64,000 nt of DNA from Paenibacillus etheri (GTDB taxonomy: Bacteria > Bacillota > Bacilli > Paenibacillales > Paenibacillaceae). The notes beneath the pieces were generated by a model. It was not told the DNA's origin and did not search any database. It was given only the letters and a program-made list of their open reading frames with translations. Location: assembly GCF_001012825.1 (NCBI RefSeq), contig NZ_LCZJ02000017.1, forward strand, positions 1-64,000, read 5' to 3'. Positions 1 to 9,200 of this stretch are shown piece after piece. A program made the translations under genes and the position numbers. Position 1 is the first letter of the stretch. Every line of letters starts with the position of its first letter.

Positions 1-468
1 CGTTCCTCCTTGACTCCCGTTTGTAACTACTTTGCGAGGATGCGCCACGCGTCCTGCAACCCCTGTGGCTTCCCACCCACCCTTAGAATTTCGCTGCACC
101 ATCACCCGGATATCGAAGGGGCGGCCATCGTACACCAACAGCCTGATCCCCTTTTGTACTAAATAGGATTTCCCTTGGGCCTCTCGTAAGATGGCTCGAT
201 ATGCCATGTCGTAATTAGAAAATTTGTGTACGTGGGTACCAGATTGATAGCTGTATTGTGCACGAGCGAGTTTAACCCGTATCACGCCCTGTCCTAAAGA
301 TCCGCAGCAAGGTTTAATGTACACCATCTTATATTTTTGTAGCATCTCATTGAGTATATTCTTATCCATCTTTCTTGTAAGCGGGATATGTTTATTTAAC
401 TCTTGATTTCTAACCAGCACCCTTGTCTTCGTCAGCTTATTGGATATACGACTTATCTGCATCATCAT
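1..468 (-). CDS. YheC/YheD-like ATP-grasp protein, 3' end cut by window edge
   Basis: The frame is open from an ATG at 468 to the window edge (156 codons, no stop), so the C-terminal part is missing. A GGAGGG ribosome binding site lies just upstream of the start. The protein carries KPCCGSLGQGVIRV near residue 52 and FDIRVMVQRN near residue 118, followed by GWEATGVAGRVAHP. These are hallmarks of the YheC/YheD family of Bacillales, which has an ATP-grasp fold and is linked in Bacillus to the spore coat or endospore surface. ATP-grasp enzymes join a carboxylate to an amine or thiol using ATP; the true substrate of this family is not known to me. It is transcribed away from the diaminopropionate genes that start at 632. 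The family call is firm, the function is not. Confidence 0.85.
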   Translation of the reverse strand, partial: MMMQISRISNKLTKTRVLVRNQELNKHIPLTRKMDKNILNEMLQKYKMVYIKPCCGSLGQGVIRVKLARAQYSYQSGTHVHKFSNYDMAYRAILREAQGKSYLVQKGIRLLVYDGRPFDIRVMVQRNSKGGWEATGVAGRVAHPRKVVTNGSQGGT

Positions 469-631
469 TTGTTCCCTCCGTCTCAATAGGTCCATAGGCT
501 ATATTACGAAAATGCCTCAGCTTTTGACTGGGCAACCATCGAATCGTAGAACACACTGAAAGAAATCTACATATGATTATGGTAGGTATTTATCATGGGC
601 TGCAGCTTGCGGTCAACAGGAGGCGGCCAGA

Positions 632-2845
632 ATGCTGCTCGGCAAAGACAAATTGCAGGATAAGTTGCATGAAGTAATCGAGGTGTTTCCTTGGTATAAG
701 GAGCTGATCGGCGGCGAAAGAACGGATTTTAGCTTAGAGACCCTTCCGCTTATAACGTCGACAACTCTTGAAGCCTATTATTATCATCAACCCATTGATC
801 CTTCTTGGACCGTATACAGGACATCGGGTACAAGCTCAGGCCTTCGAAAAGCCATACTTTACTCTAAGGAAGACGATAAGCACTATATAGATATTAAAAC
901 GAAGCTGTTCGGTGAGCTTATTGCGGGAAGCGGATGCGTTAGAGCTTTGGCGGATATGGGTACTGGGCATGCAGCGAACACTGCGTTGTCCATTTTTGAG
1001 GAGTTAGGATTGGAACATCGTTCAATTCCCTTCGAATTGCCGATCGAACAACATATTGATCAGCTTCAAACCTTCAAGCCTGACCTACTCTACACAATGC
1101 CGTCCATCCTAGATCATATCGTACATGCTACTAGAGATCCGCGGGCTTTTGGAATCCGCAAGATTATTTTGGTTGGGGAAATCGCCTCATTAGGTTGGCA
1201 GCGGAATATGGCCCGTCTGTTCGGTCTTGAACCGCGCGACATCATTGATACTTATGGCTCTATTGAAATCGGTACGATTGCTTATTATTCACATGATCTT
1301 GGCAGGTATATTTTTGCCGATGGAATATTTGCGGAAGGGATCGGGGCACAGGAGATTGGCGAAGAACTAAGTCCGCTAAGTAATGATGAAAGTGTTCTTG
1401 TTCTTACCTCAACGGTTCGCAAAATGCTGCCAGCTATTCGTTTCGTTACCTATGACGTTGTAAGGGACTTTAGATCTGTGATGATAGAAGGTGTTGAGAG
1501 GCAGAGCTTTAGTTCCATCGTCAAACGGGTGGGCCGGGAACTGAAGCACGGAGAGAAAATCAGCCTGTACGATATTGAGCAGGTTGTATACCGTCATATA
1601 GAAGATGCTATCATCCGGGTTAAAGTAAAGCATAATGCGCTGACCGTTTATCTCAAAAGTAAATCTGCGGATAACACGATTATTCCAAAGATCAGAGAGG
1701 AAATTAGGGAATGTATTCCGGAAATCGGCATGATGATTCGCAACCATCTATTGGATGATATTGAGGTCATTATAGTAGGCAAAGATGAGCCAATGGACAG
1801 TGGAAAGGTTAAGAACAAAAAGCTATATTACCAGAAAGATAAAGATCGAGTAGACGTAGACTTCAATGACGGCATTTTGTTGACCATCGGAAATACGCCT
1901 TTAATCAAGCTGAAGAGCTTGTTCTATAAAAGTGAGTTTGACGTCTATGCAAAAATGGAGCTGATGAACCCGGGGGGGAGCGCCAAAGATCGTCCAGCCC
2001 TGCGTATGATCCATGAGGCTTGGAAGGAAGGAACAATAGGCCCGGGGACTACTATCATTGAATCGAGCTCTGGAAATATGGCGATCAGCTTGGCAATGAT
2101 TTGTAAGTATTTAGGGATGCGTTTTATTAGCGTTATTGATCCTAGAACCACGGAAACGAATCTGCAAATTCTGAAGGCATTGGATGCCAAGATTGACTAT
2201 GTCGCCCTTCCCGATCCCGAAACAGGTGAGTTTCTCCCTGCCAGGCTGAAACGAGTGCAGCAGTTATTGGCGAAAATACCGGGCAGCTACTGGCCGAATC
2301 AGTATGCGAACGCAAATAATTATTTAGCTCATTATCATACGACCATGAAAGAAATCGTGACTGAACTTGAACGGGTGGATTATTTATTTTGCAGCGTTAG
2401 TACATGCGGCACGATTCGGGGCCTCGCGGAATACGCAAGAGATCACGGACTTCGGACTAAGATCGTGGCTGTCGATGCTGAGGGAAGCGCGATTTTTGGG
2501 GGGAATAAGGGAATACGCCGGTTCCCAGGACTGGGTGCTGGCATCGTGCCACCCTTCTGTAGATCAGATCTAATCGATCGTATCGTACATGTCTCAGATT
2601 CCGATATCGTAAAAGGTTGCCGGATGTTGGCACAAAAAGAATCTATCCTAGCCGGCGCATCCTCTGGTGGAATCATTGCCGCCGTTAAGCAGATGGAGCC
2701 GGATTTGACTCCGGGAGCTGTCTGCGCAGTCATTCTGCATGATAAGGGAGAGCGCTACCTCGATACCGTATACTCAGACTCATGGGTTCAGGGCCAGTTC
2801 GGACGGGAGCTTTGGACTGAAGGTGGCGATGTCCTTGAGCTGTAA
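632..2845 (+). CDS. sbnA: SbnA-type diaminopropionate synthase fused to an adenylate-forming domain
   Basis: This 737-residue protein has two domains. Residues 1 to about 410 resemble PaaK/CapK-type adenylate-forming enzymes: the ATP loop RTSGTSSGLRK (63-73), YGSIEIG (from about 208) and a C-terminal MDSGKVKNK (388-396) with a possible catalytic lysine at 392. Residues from about 414 on are a PLP-dependent cysteine-synthase-fold domain with the Schiff-base lysine in GGSAKDRP (K452) and SSSGNMAIS (about 478). SbnA condenses O-phospho-L-serine with L-glutamate to N-(2-amino-2-carboxyethyl)-glutamate, which SbnB then splits to L-2,3-diaminopropionate. The ATG at 632 has GGAGG 8 bases upstream. 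Staphylococcal SbnA is only about 330 residues, so the N-terminal half is an addition. What it activates is unknown. The synthase call rests on family resemblance plus the SbnB neighbour. Confidence 0.85.
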   Translation: MLLGKDKLQDKLHEVIEVFPWYKELIGGERTDFSLETLPLITSTTLEAYYYHQPIDPSWTVYRTSGTSSGLRKAILYSKEDDKHYIDIKTKLFGELIAGSGCVRALADMGTGHAANTALSIFEELGLEHRSIPFELPIEQHIDQLQTFKPDLLYTMPSILDHIVHATRDPRAFGIRKIILVGEIASLGWQRNMARLFGLEPRDIIDTYGSIEIGTIAYYSHDLGRYIFADGIFAEGIGAQEIGEELSPLSNDESVLVLTSTVRKMLPAIRFVTYDVVRDFRSVMIEGVERQSFSSIVKRVGRELKHGEKISLYDIEQVVYRHIEDAIIRVKVKHNALTVYLKSKSADNTIIPKIREEIRECIPEIGMMIRNHLLDDIEVIIVGKDEPMDSGKVKNKKLYYQKDKDRVDVDFNDGILLTIGNTPLIKLKSLFYKSEFDVYAKMELMNPGGSAKDRPALRMIHEAWKEGTIGPGTTIIESSSGNMAISLAMICKYLGMRFISVIDPRTTETNLQILKALDAKIDYVALPDPETGEFLPARLKRVQQLLAKIPGSYWPNQYANANNYLAHYHTTMKEIVTELERVDYLFCSVSTCGTIRGLAEYARDHGLRTKIVAVDAEGSAIFGGNKGIRRFPGLGAGIVPPFCRSDLIDRIVHVSDSDIVKGCRMLAQKESILAGASSGGIIAAVKQMEPDLTPGAVCAVILHDKGERYLDTVYSDSWVQGQFGRELWTEGGDVLEL

Positions 2846-2876
2846 GATAGGATATATTTCGCAAGGAGGCGACGGT

Positions 2877-3842
2877 ATGCTGTACTTAAATGATCGAGAT
2901 ATACAATCAGTAGGTGTAGATTGGCCTACTCTTGTGGAGTCGATAGAAACTGCTGTGAATATCATTGATTCAGGCGATTACGTGCAGCCAGTAAAGCCTT
3001 ACCTAAGGTATAAGAACCCACAAAACCGAATTATTGCAATGCCCGCCTACGTAGGGGGAGAGGTCAACGCAGCGGGGATCAAGTGGATTTCTAGCTTTCC
3101 GGATAATATTCAGGCCGGTCTTCCCCGCGCACACAGCATCATTGTATTGAATGACCCAAGTACAGGCCAGCCCTCAGCCGTCTTGAACTCTCCGCTCCCC
3201 AGTATCGTAAGAACTGCTTCCCTCAGCGGAGTGATGATCCGTTACTTTATGCAGGCGCGTTCAGTGGAACGGATTCATCTCGGTATTATCGGTTGGGGTC
3301 CTATTGGGCAGTATCATACTCAAATGGTTACGGCTCTGTACGGAGATCGAATCGAACGTATCCGAATTTTCGATATCAAGGGCGTAGATTTATCAGGGGT
3401 CTCATCTCTTTACAGCGATAGGATGGAAGTGGCAGAGACGTGGGCGGACGTTTACCAGCATTCGAATATCTTCATTACTTGCACCGTCTCAGAACATCGG
3501 TATATCGATCTTCCTCCTGAAAAAGGGAGTCTTCTGCTGAATGTTTCATTGCGTGACTATAAACCGAAGGCCTTAGCTTCGGTAAAAGCCATTATCGTCG
3601 ACGATTGGGATGAGGTGTGCCGAGAGAATACAGATATCGAACAGCTTCATTTGGAGCAGGGGCTAACTCGTACCGACACCCGGATGATTACCGATGTCGT
3701 CATGCGCCACAGCCTAGCTGAATTCGGCGAAGATGAACCGATCTTCTTCTGCCCGATGGGGATGGCCGTATTCGATATCGCTATAGCGGTGTATTACGTG
3801 AACAAAGCGAGAGACAGCGGGATAGGGACCGAGCTAGAGTAA
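2877..3842 (+). CDS. sbnB: SbnB-type N-(2-amino-2-carboxyethyl)-glutamate dehydrogenase
   Basis: This 321-residue protein belongs to the ornithine cyclodeaminase/mu-crystallin family, as in SbnB. It should oxidatively cleave the SbnA product with NAD to release L-2,3-diaminopropionate and 2-oxoglutarate. Visible features are the substrate-side segment GGEVNAAGIKWISSFPDN, the LNSPLPSIVRTAS segment and the Rossmann motif LGIIGWGPIGQYH. The frame is open further upstream, but the ATG at 2877 is preceded by AAGGAGG at a proper distance and gives the usual family length. It starts 31 bases after the sbnA stop, so the two are almost certainly co-transcribed. No NRPS or siderophore synthetase follows, so this diaminopropionate pathway stands alone in the window. 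Confidence 0.85.
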   Translation: MLYLNDRDIQSVGVDWPTLVESIETAVNIIDSGDYVQPVKPYLRYKNPQNRIIAMPAYVGGEVNAAGIKWISSFPDNIQAGLPRAHSIIVLNDPSTGQPSAVLNSPLPSIVRTASLSGVMIRYFMQARSVERIHLGIIGWGPIGQYHTQMVTALYGDRIERIRIFDIKGVDLSGVSSLYSDRMEVAETWADVYQHSNIFITCTVSEHRYIDLPPEKGSLLLNVSLRDYKPKALASVKAIIVDDWDEVCRENTDIEQLHLEQGLTRTDTRMITDVVMRHSLAEFGEDEPIFFCPMGMAVFDIAIAVYYVNKARDSGIGTELE

Positions 3843-3904
3843 GCTTGAGAGCAATTCTGTCCTGCATCAGTATAGGTAGTAGTGCAGTAGAAATATCCGT
3901 CAGT

Positions 3905-3929
3905 GCCCCTTAAGTGAAATTTAAGGGGC
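3905..3929. terminator. hairpin at the convergent end of sbnB and the tetR gene
   Basis: A 9-base-pair stem GCCCCTTAA / TTAAGGGGC with a 7-base loop sits between the converging genes and overlaps the tetR stop codon. On the plus strand it is followed by a weak CTTTGT tract, so it could end the sbnAB transcript. The T-run is poor, so the strength is uncertain. Confidence 0.5.
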
Positions 3930-4556
3930 TTTGTAATCCTGTGAATGCCGTACGCCATGCATGATGAAATCCTTGAATTGTCGGTCCGTTGCCCGATCCT
4001 CCTCCGTAACCACACCGCCCCGCTGATGAGTAATAATAACGGCTTTTTGTAAATACATGAAATACAGGTGGGTGGACTTCTGCAGAATGTTCAGCCACTT
4101 ATTTTTTTCCTCCGGAGCCACTGGTATTGTCTCAAGCAGTATAAGCCGCGAATACCAGCCTTCCATGGCCTTCTTAAAATCAGACAGTTCTGCAGGATTT
4201 TTAGAAAGGGTGCTGTAGTAAACTCCAAAAATAGCATCATAGTAAATCAGTGACTCCTGATGATCTCTTAGCGCCAAATATTTATCCAGAATGTTCTCCA
4301 GTGACTGTACCGGCTGTTCAAAATCAAAATCAAACAGCAGCTGTCCAAACATCCGCTCCAGGTTAAGGGCATAGATTTGAGCGGCTAATTCTTCTTTGTC
4401 CTTATAATGATGATACAAAGTGCGCCGGGAGACACCGGCTTGTTCCGCAATCTGAGCCATATCCGTGCGCTCAATACCTTGAGCACAGAACAAGCTCAGC
4501 GCTGTATTCTTAATAATCTCCCTTGTCATTTGCATCTGCTTTTCACGCAAATTCAT
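3921..4556 (-). CDS. TetR/AcrR family transcriptional regulator
   Basis: A 211-residue one-component repressor. The N-terminal helix-turn-helix runs over about residues 10-58 and includes FCAQGIERTDMAQIAEQAG followed by SRRTLYHHYKDKEEL, typical of TetR. The C-terminal ligand domain is not assignable to a named subfamily. It lies 44 bases downstream of the pectin-acetylesterase-family gene on the same strand, so both probably come from the promoter near 5814-5841. A perfect palindrome over that promoter's -35 box is a likely operator for this protein. Target and ligand are otherwise unknown. Confidence 0.85.
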   Translation of the reverse strand: MNLREKQMQMTREIIKNTALSLFCAQGIERTDMAQIAEQAGVSRRTLYHHYKDKEELAAQIYALNLERMFGQLLFDFDFEQPVQSLENILDKYLALRDHQESLIYYDAIFGVYYSTLSKNPAELSDFKKAMEGWYSRLILLETIPVAPEEKNKWLNILQKSTHLYFMYLQKAVIITHQRGGVVTEEDRATDRQFKDFIMHGVRHSQDYKAP

Positions 4557-4600
4557 TGATTTTCTCTCCTGCCTTGTGCGAGTATTTCGCTAATTCTTCT

Positions 4601-5797
4601 TTATTTCTGAGCTGGCTTCGACGTCATGAGGAACTTGCTGCCCACTGAATAGGGTTTCTGATGGTTGACCGCATCACTGAGCCATTTCAGAAGCTTCACA
4701 CCATCTTGTTCAGCCTGAAAAAAGGTCTCTCTGGTTGCAAAAGTGTGCGGAGTTGTACCCGTCTTAGCATTTAGCCCATAGTCGGTCAGATAATAATAGT
4801 AATTAGGTAAAGTGGCAACCAAAGAAGATACAGAATGCCGCATTTCCTGTGACCATTCATTAATGATACTTTGATCTCTGGGTCCCTTGTAATCGTTGAT
4901 GTTGTTCTGAAAATGGATCAGTATCTCGTCAAATACCGAGTAGGATTGCAATATTACTGTACGCGCAGGAAGTAGATGACCGTTCGCTTTAAAAGCTGCT
5001 CCGATGATATCCGCTTCAGGAGTATATCCGAAGTTCCTCACGAAGTCTGCATTCCATTCCTGATTCACAACATTTGGCCACTTGTCTGATTTCAGGAAGG
5101 AACTGTCTGAATATTGGAAGATCTCGGAGTCTTTGTAATGAGAGGCGATCTCGGGAGCCCAGAAAGCGGAACCGAATCCGCCAGCACTTTCGCCTGCAAT
5201 CAGTAGTTTGCCGGGCTTATCCACGTTGGCATATATCCAATCGAGACTGCTTCGCACATTATTGCTGCCGTTATAACGCATAGTAAAGGTACTGCCGTCA
5301 TCTTTTATATATTCAACTGTGCGGTTGCCGATATGGAAATCACCGGTCGAATAGGGAAGGTAGACCACATTCCAGCCATGAAAAGGATTGGCAGGGTTAT
5401 CCGTATCCATCATGCCTCTTAGCAATGTCAGCATATAGAAGGGGATGTTTGGGAAATAGTTGCCTGTATCTCCACCTTTAATGAAGTTCATGAGCTTGAT
5501 TGGGTGCGCGGCGCTTTGGGCATCCCAACTGGCCCCTCCCCCGGAAAAGAAGATGATCCAGTTATTAGATTCACCCTTTTTATTCCACAGAAAATAATCT
5601 GATCCATCACTTGAAATGACATTTCCGTCCAGCTTGACTTTATTCCACTCGTAAGGCTCCACTTCCGTGATTACGGGGGTGGTGGTCGCCGGTCTCTTGA
5701 TCACAAAAGCGCTAATCGCAAGAATAGCAATTAAAGCAAGGCTCAATAATCCAATGCCTGTGAAAATCGTGATTTTCCCCATTCTTCTCATATACAT
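4601..5797 (-). CDS. membrane-anchored pectinacetylesterase-family hydrolase
   Basis: A 398-residue protein with one N-terminal membrane segment (about residues 10-33), so the hydrolase domain should face outside. FFSGGGASWD (84-92) looks like the oxyanion-hole loop, LPYSTGDFHIG (147-157) is characteristic of the family, and AGESAGGFGS (201-210) is the nucleophile elbow with Ser204. GTTPHTFAT near residue 355 likely supplies the catalytic histidine. This matches the pectinacetylesterase/Notum family of serine esterases, which remove acyl groups from polysaccharides or, in animals, from lipid-modified proteins. The bacterial substrate cannot be read from the sequence. Three in-frame ATGs lie within six codons; the first at 5797 follows AGGGAGA closely. 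It is probably co-transcribed with the tetR gene downstream. Confidence 0.8.
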   Translation of the reverse strand: MYMRRMGKITIFTGIGLLSLALIAILAISAFVIKRPATTTPVITEVEPYEWNKVKLDGNVISSDGSDYFLWNKKGESNNWIIFFSGGGASWDAQSAAHPIKLMNFIKGGDTGNYFPNIPFYMLTLLRGMMDTDNPANPFHGWNVVYLPYSTGDFHIGNRTVEYIKDDGSTFTMRYNGSNNVRSSLDWIYANVDKPGKLLIAGESAGGFGSAFWAPEIASHYKDSEIFQYSDSSFLKSDKWPNVVNQEWNADFVRNFGYTPEADIIGAAFKANGHLLPARTVILQSYSVFDEILIHFQNNINDYKGPRDQSIINEWSQEMRHSVSSLVATLPNYYYYLTDYGLNAKTGTTPHTFATRETFFQAEQDGVKLLKWLSDAVNHQKPYSVGSKFLMTSKPAQK

Positions 5798-5813
5798 CTC
5801 TCCCTTACTTGGA

Positions 5814-5843
5814 GTATACGCTACGTTAACTCATTGCGCAATG
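5814..5843 (-). promoter_or_regulatory. promoter of the esterase-tetR operon with palindromic operator
   Basis: On the minus strand a -35 TTGCGC (5841-5836) and a -10 TATACT (5819-5814) are separated by 17 bases. A perfect 12-base palindrome CATTGCGCAATG (5832-5843) covers the -35 box. A second symmetry, AGTATAC (5813-5819) and GTATACT (5845-5851), frames it. Binding of the TetR protein here would block RNA polymerase. The predicted transcript start is only about 10 bases before the first ATG. Confidence 0.55.
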
Positions 5844-5883
5844 TGTATACTTAAATGCGAAAGAAACAATTATAATCGAACAT

Positions 5884-5936
5884 AAATCGGGGTGTCCTCG
5901 CAGCCTTTATACATGGCTACAGGGACACCCCGATTT
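5884..5936 (-). terminator. terminator of the GH38 mannosidase gene
   Basis: A 14-base-pair stem (5884-5897 with 5923-5936, core ATCGGGGTGTCC) lies 27 bases past the stop of the minus-strand mannosidase. The loop of 25 bases contains a further small stem. The T-tract on the minus strand is short (ATTTATG), but position and stem length fit an intrinsic terminator. Confidence 0.7.
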
Positions 5937-5962
5937 TGTATGTTACTTCATTTAATTAGGTT

Positions 5963-8900
5963 CTACACTTCGATTTCAAATGTTCTAATTTCGTAAGGTT
6001 CGAGTACAAAGGTAATGACAGGTTCAGTGTGAACCTCACCTTCAGGACGTTCCATTAGATTACACTCTTGCCATGAAATAATGTTCAAGTCGCTCGTCAT
6101 ATCCATCTGCTGGCGGCTTCCGGAATAGTCGTGAACACGTACGATTAATTTGTGTCCATCCTCAGATTTCTTAAGGGCAGATACCATAACCGTATTCGTA
6201 GAAAGACGAATCATGGACTTTGTTTCTACTTCAGCTTGCCCCTTGGTGCTCCGCAGTGGATTGTTGATGGACCAAGCTTGATGGACGGTATCACCTTGTA
6301 GCCAATCCCCAGTATGAGGCAGGATAGAATAGGTGAATGTATGCTCGCCTTGATCCGCTTCAGGGTCAGGGTGTGTTGCCGATTTGATTAGAGATAGACG
6401 CATCACATTATCCTTGATGTCATAGCCATATTTGCAGTCGTTCAGCAAGCTAACGCCATAACCACGATCTGATAAATCTGCCCACTGATGACCCACGGTC
6501 TCAAACCTAGCGTAATCCCAGCTAGTGTTCCAGTGTGTTGGACGCTTAACATTACCGAACTGGATATCATAAGTGGCTTCGGTAGCTCGTATCGCAACAG
6601 GGAAGGCTACTTTCATTAGCTGTTTTTTCTCATGCCAGTCTACGTTTGTCACGAAGTCGATACGTCGATGCCCAGCGTGTAAGATCATTTGCTGTTTAAT
6701 CGTGGAATCCATATAGTTCCATGTGAATTGCACAATACAACGCAATGAACCATTTTCTATGACTTCAATGCTACGGCAGTCGATCACTTCGCGCATTTTT
6801 TGCTGATAGTAGATGTCAATGTCCCAAGCTTCATGTGCTAATGGTTTATCCTCAAACACTTGGAACACGTTACCGTGACTTCCGTTAGCTAATACTTGAC
6901 GCTGTTCGTGTTTATCATAGATAGATGACAATTGACCTTGCTCGTTCCACGCTATTTCGAGGTGAGGCGTTGAAATTCCTGATTCATTCAGCACGAATGG
7001 AGTGCTTAGTGGCTCAGAATTCACATCTTCTATGAAGGAGATGGTGGTATATCCGAGAGAAGGAATGTCGGACACTTCAACGATCCAACGGTCACCTTCA
7101 CGCTGAGCTTGTAATGGTGTACCTTCTGAGTTTATCCACTGTCCTGTTTCCATGCCAGGCTCTATAGTAATTTCTACGAGCTCAGTCAACGTCCAAGAAG
7201 CATTGTTCCAGATCGTATATTTACCAGCTTCACTTTCGTTCACCAGTGCTTTCGTAGATTGCTCCCATACAGAATGACCAATAGCTTCCGCTTGTGCATA
7301 TTCAATGGTACTGTCTTCATACACTTCACGAATCGAAGAGCCCGGAATAATATCATGGAATTGGTTACGCAAAATAATTCTCCAGCCCTCGTCTAGATCG
7401 GTCTGACGATAGTTTGACCAATCTTCAGACACTACACTTTGCAGTGCGTTTAGCCATTCCGCTTCACGGTATAGCAGTTCAAGCTTACGGTTCATCCGTT
7501 TATTGTAGGCTTGGCTTGTATACGTGCCTCGGTGATATTCTAAGTAAAGCTCGCCATCCCATACATGGACATAACGATCTGTATTTGCAACGGTCTCTTG
7601 CAGGTTACGGAAGTAATCTCCCGCTGTTCCTGTTTCAATCTTCGGTAGTCCTGGGAGATCGTTGAGCCTGCGGCGCATCTCTAGCATTTCACGGTTAACC
7701 CCGCCGCCGCCATCTCCATATCCGTAAGAAAGTAATAAATTCCGATTCACTTCTTTATCCCGGTACGTATCCCAAATTCCTTTTACAGTCTTAGGAATGA
7801 TGCGGCCATTATAGGTGTAGAACCAAGAATCTTCTTCAGACCAAGGCTCTGGTGTTGTAATGAAGTGTGTTAATACTTCAGTGCCATCAATACCACGCCA
7901 TTGGAAGGTATCATGTGGCATGCGGTTGTATTGATTCCAGCTAATCTTCGTGGTCATGAATGTATTAATTCCTGATTTTTTTAGAATTTGTGGCAAGGAC
8001 CAGCTGTAGCCAAATACGTCTGGCAGCCATAAATAGTCACATTCGACACCAAATTCGTTACGTAAGAAGCGAGTTCCATAGAGTAATTGACGGACAAGTG
8101 ACTCTCCTGAGGTCAAATTGCAATCTGCCTCGAGCCACATGCCGCCGCCAGCTTCCCAGCGTCCTTCAGCTACACGTTCACGAATCTTCTCATAGATTTC
8201 TGGATAATCGTTTTTGATGTATTCATAGAGCTGAGGTTGAGTCTGTAAAAAAGTATAGTCAGGAAACATTTCCATCAGACGGAGTACGGTCGAGAAGGAA
8301 CGCGCACATTTCTCACGGGTATGTTTCAATTGCCATAACCAAGCGACATCAATATGGGTATGACCAATACAGGTAACTGTAACTGGCGAAGACTTCTCCA
8401 TTTTATTAATTTCATCACGCAAATAATTACGAGCTTCCTCGATGGAAGCGTAGAAGACCTCTGAACCTGGACGAGACCAGTCGATCAGAAGAAACGAGCG
8501 GTCTACTGTACTCAGTAACTGTGTATACTCCGGAGTTTTAGAATCAAGTACATTCAACGTCTCAACTACAGCAAGCGCGGTAAAGTAGAAATCATCCGTT
8601 GCTTCGTCCAGCCAACAAATTTCAGCCATACGAATGCCATGGGTTTGATCTTTTTTAGGACCGCCACCTTCTAATCCCGACCATAAACGGAATGTAAGTG
8701 GAAGCTGCGTACCTACCGTTTCATCCGGCAAGAACACTTCTGTATGATTGGAATCTACACCTTGATAGGGCTTGCCGTTGTAAAAGAATAAAGATTCAAA
8801 GCCGGAGTTGTTTCCGGCACCCGTCTCGCCAAAATCAAATCGACCCAGTACTCTTCGTCCTGCCCAAGAGGCGGGTACGTCTATCTGTGTCGTTAGCCAT

Positions 8901-9094
8901 AAATACAAATCGCGGCCTTTCCAGGTATCGCCAACTTGTAACTTAGACCATTCTCCATCCACCGGTGGTTCAGCTGCAATTTTACCTTGTTCGTCAATCA
9001 TAGAATTGAAAAAAGGAATGTGTATACGATCCCGGTAACGATATTCGGAAATCTCGTTTAGTTGGGAGTTGAGTTTACGTTTGGTTAGAAACAT
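5963..9094 (-). CDS. GH38 alpha-mannosidase
   Basis: A 1043-residue retaining alpha-mannosidase of family GH38. The metal-binding motif CIGHTHIDVAWLW lies near residue 240. WLPDVFGYSWSLPQIL near residue 357 carries the expected catalytic nucleophile aspartate. EAGGGMWLEADCN and QFHDIIPGSS are also family-typical, and the C-terminal part is the beta-rich mannosidase domain. There is no signal peptide, so it probably acts in the cytoplasm on imported mannosides. The ATG at 9094 has GGAGGG upstream. It is divergent from the sensor kinase gene at 9342 and lies next to an importer, a GH125 enzyme and a second GH38, so all probably serve one mannoside pathway. Linkage preference cannot be read from the sequence. 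Confidence 0.93.
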   Translation of the reverse strand: MFLTKRKLNSQLNEISEYRYRDRIHIPFFNSMIDEQGKIAAEPPVDGEWSKLQVGDTWKGRDLYLWLTTQIDVPASWAGRRVLGRFDFGETGAGNNSGFESLFFYNGKPYQGVDSNHTEVFLPDETVGTQLPLTFRLWSGLEGGGPKKDQTHGIRMAEICWLDEATDDFYFTALAVVETLNVLDSKTPEYTQLLSTVDRSFLLIDWSRPGSEVFYASIEEARNYLRDEINKMEKSSPVTVTCIGHTHIDVAWLWQLKHTREKCARSFSTVLRLMEMFPDYTFLQTQPQLYEYIKNDYPEIYEKIRERVAEGRWEAGGGMWLEADCNLTSGESLVRQLLYGTRFLRNEFGVECDYLWLPDVFGYSWSLPQILKKSGINTFMTTKISWNQYNRMPHDTFQWRGIDGTEVLTHFITTPEPWSEEDSWFYTYNGRIIPKTVKGIWDTYRDKEVNRNLLLSYGYGDGGGGVNREMLEMRRRLNDLPGLPKIETGTAGDYFRNLQETVANTDRYVHVWDGELYLEYHRGTYTSQAYNKRMNRKLELLYREAEWLNALQSVVSEDWSNYRQTDLDEGWRIILRNQFHDIIPGSSIREVYEDSTIEYAQAEAIGHSVWEQSTKALVNESEAGKYTIWNNASWTLTELVEITIEPGMETGQWINSEGTPLQAQREGDRWIVEVSDIPSLGYTTISFIEDVNSEPLSTPFVLNESGISTPHLEIAWNEQGQLSSIYDKHEQRQVLANGSHGNVFQVFEDKPLAHEAWDIDIYYQQKMREVIDCRSIEVIENGSLRCIVQFTWNYMDSTIKQQMILHAGHRRIDFVTNVDWHEKKQLMKVAFPVAIRATEATYDIQFGNVKRPTHWNTSWDYARFETVGHQWADLSDRGYGVSLLNDCKYGYDIKDNVMRLSLIKSATHPDPEADQGEHTFTYSILPHTGDWLQGDTVHQAWSINNPLRSTKGQAEVETKSMIRLSTNTVMVSALKKSEDGHKLIVRVHDYSGSRQQMDMTSDLNIISWQECNLMERPEGEVHTEPVITFVLEPYEIRTFEIEV

Positions 9095-9200
9095 GAGTAA
9101 TAGCCCTCCATTATCTTAATGGGGGACGAGGAATATAAGACTTATAGGGTGATTACAGGTTTGTTTGGGGGTAGAAACCAACTATAGACGATTTTAAGCA

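Noticed and set aside
632-3842. A staphyloferrin B-type siderophore cluster.
   Set aside because: Only the diaminopropionate genes are present; no siderophore synthetases, transporter or Fur box lie near them.
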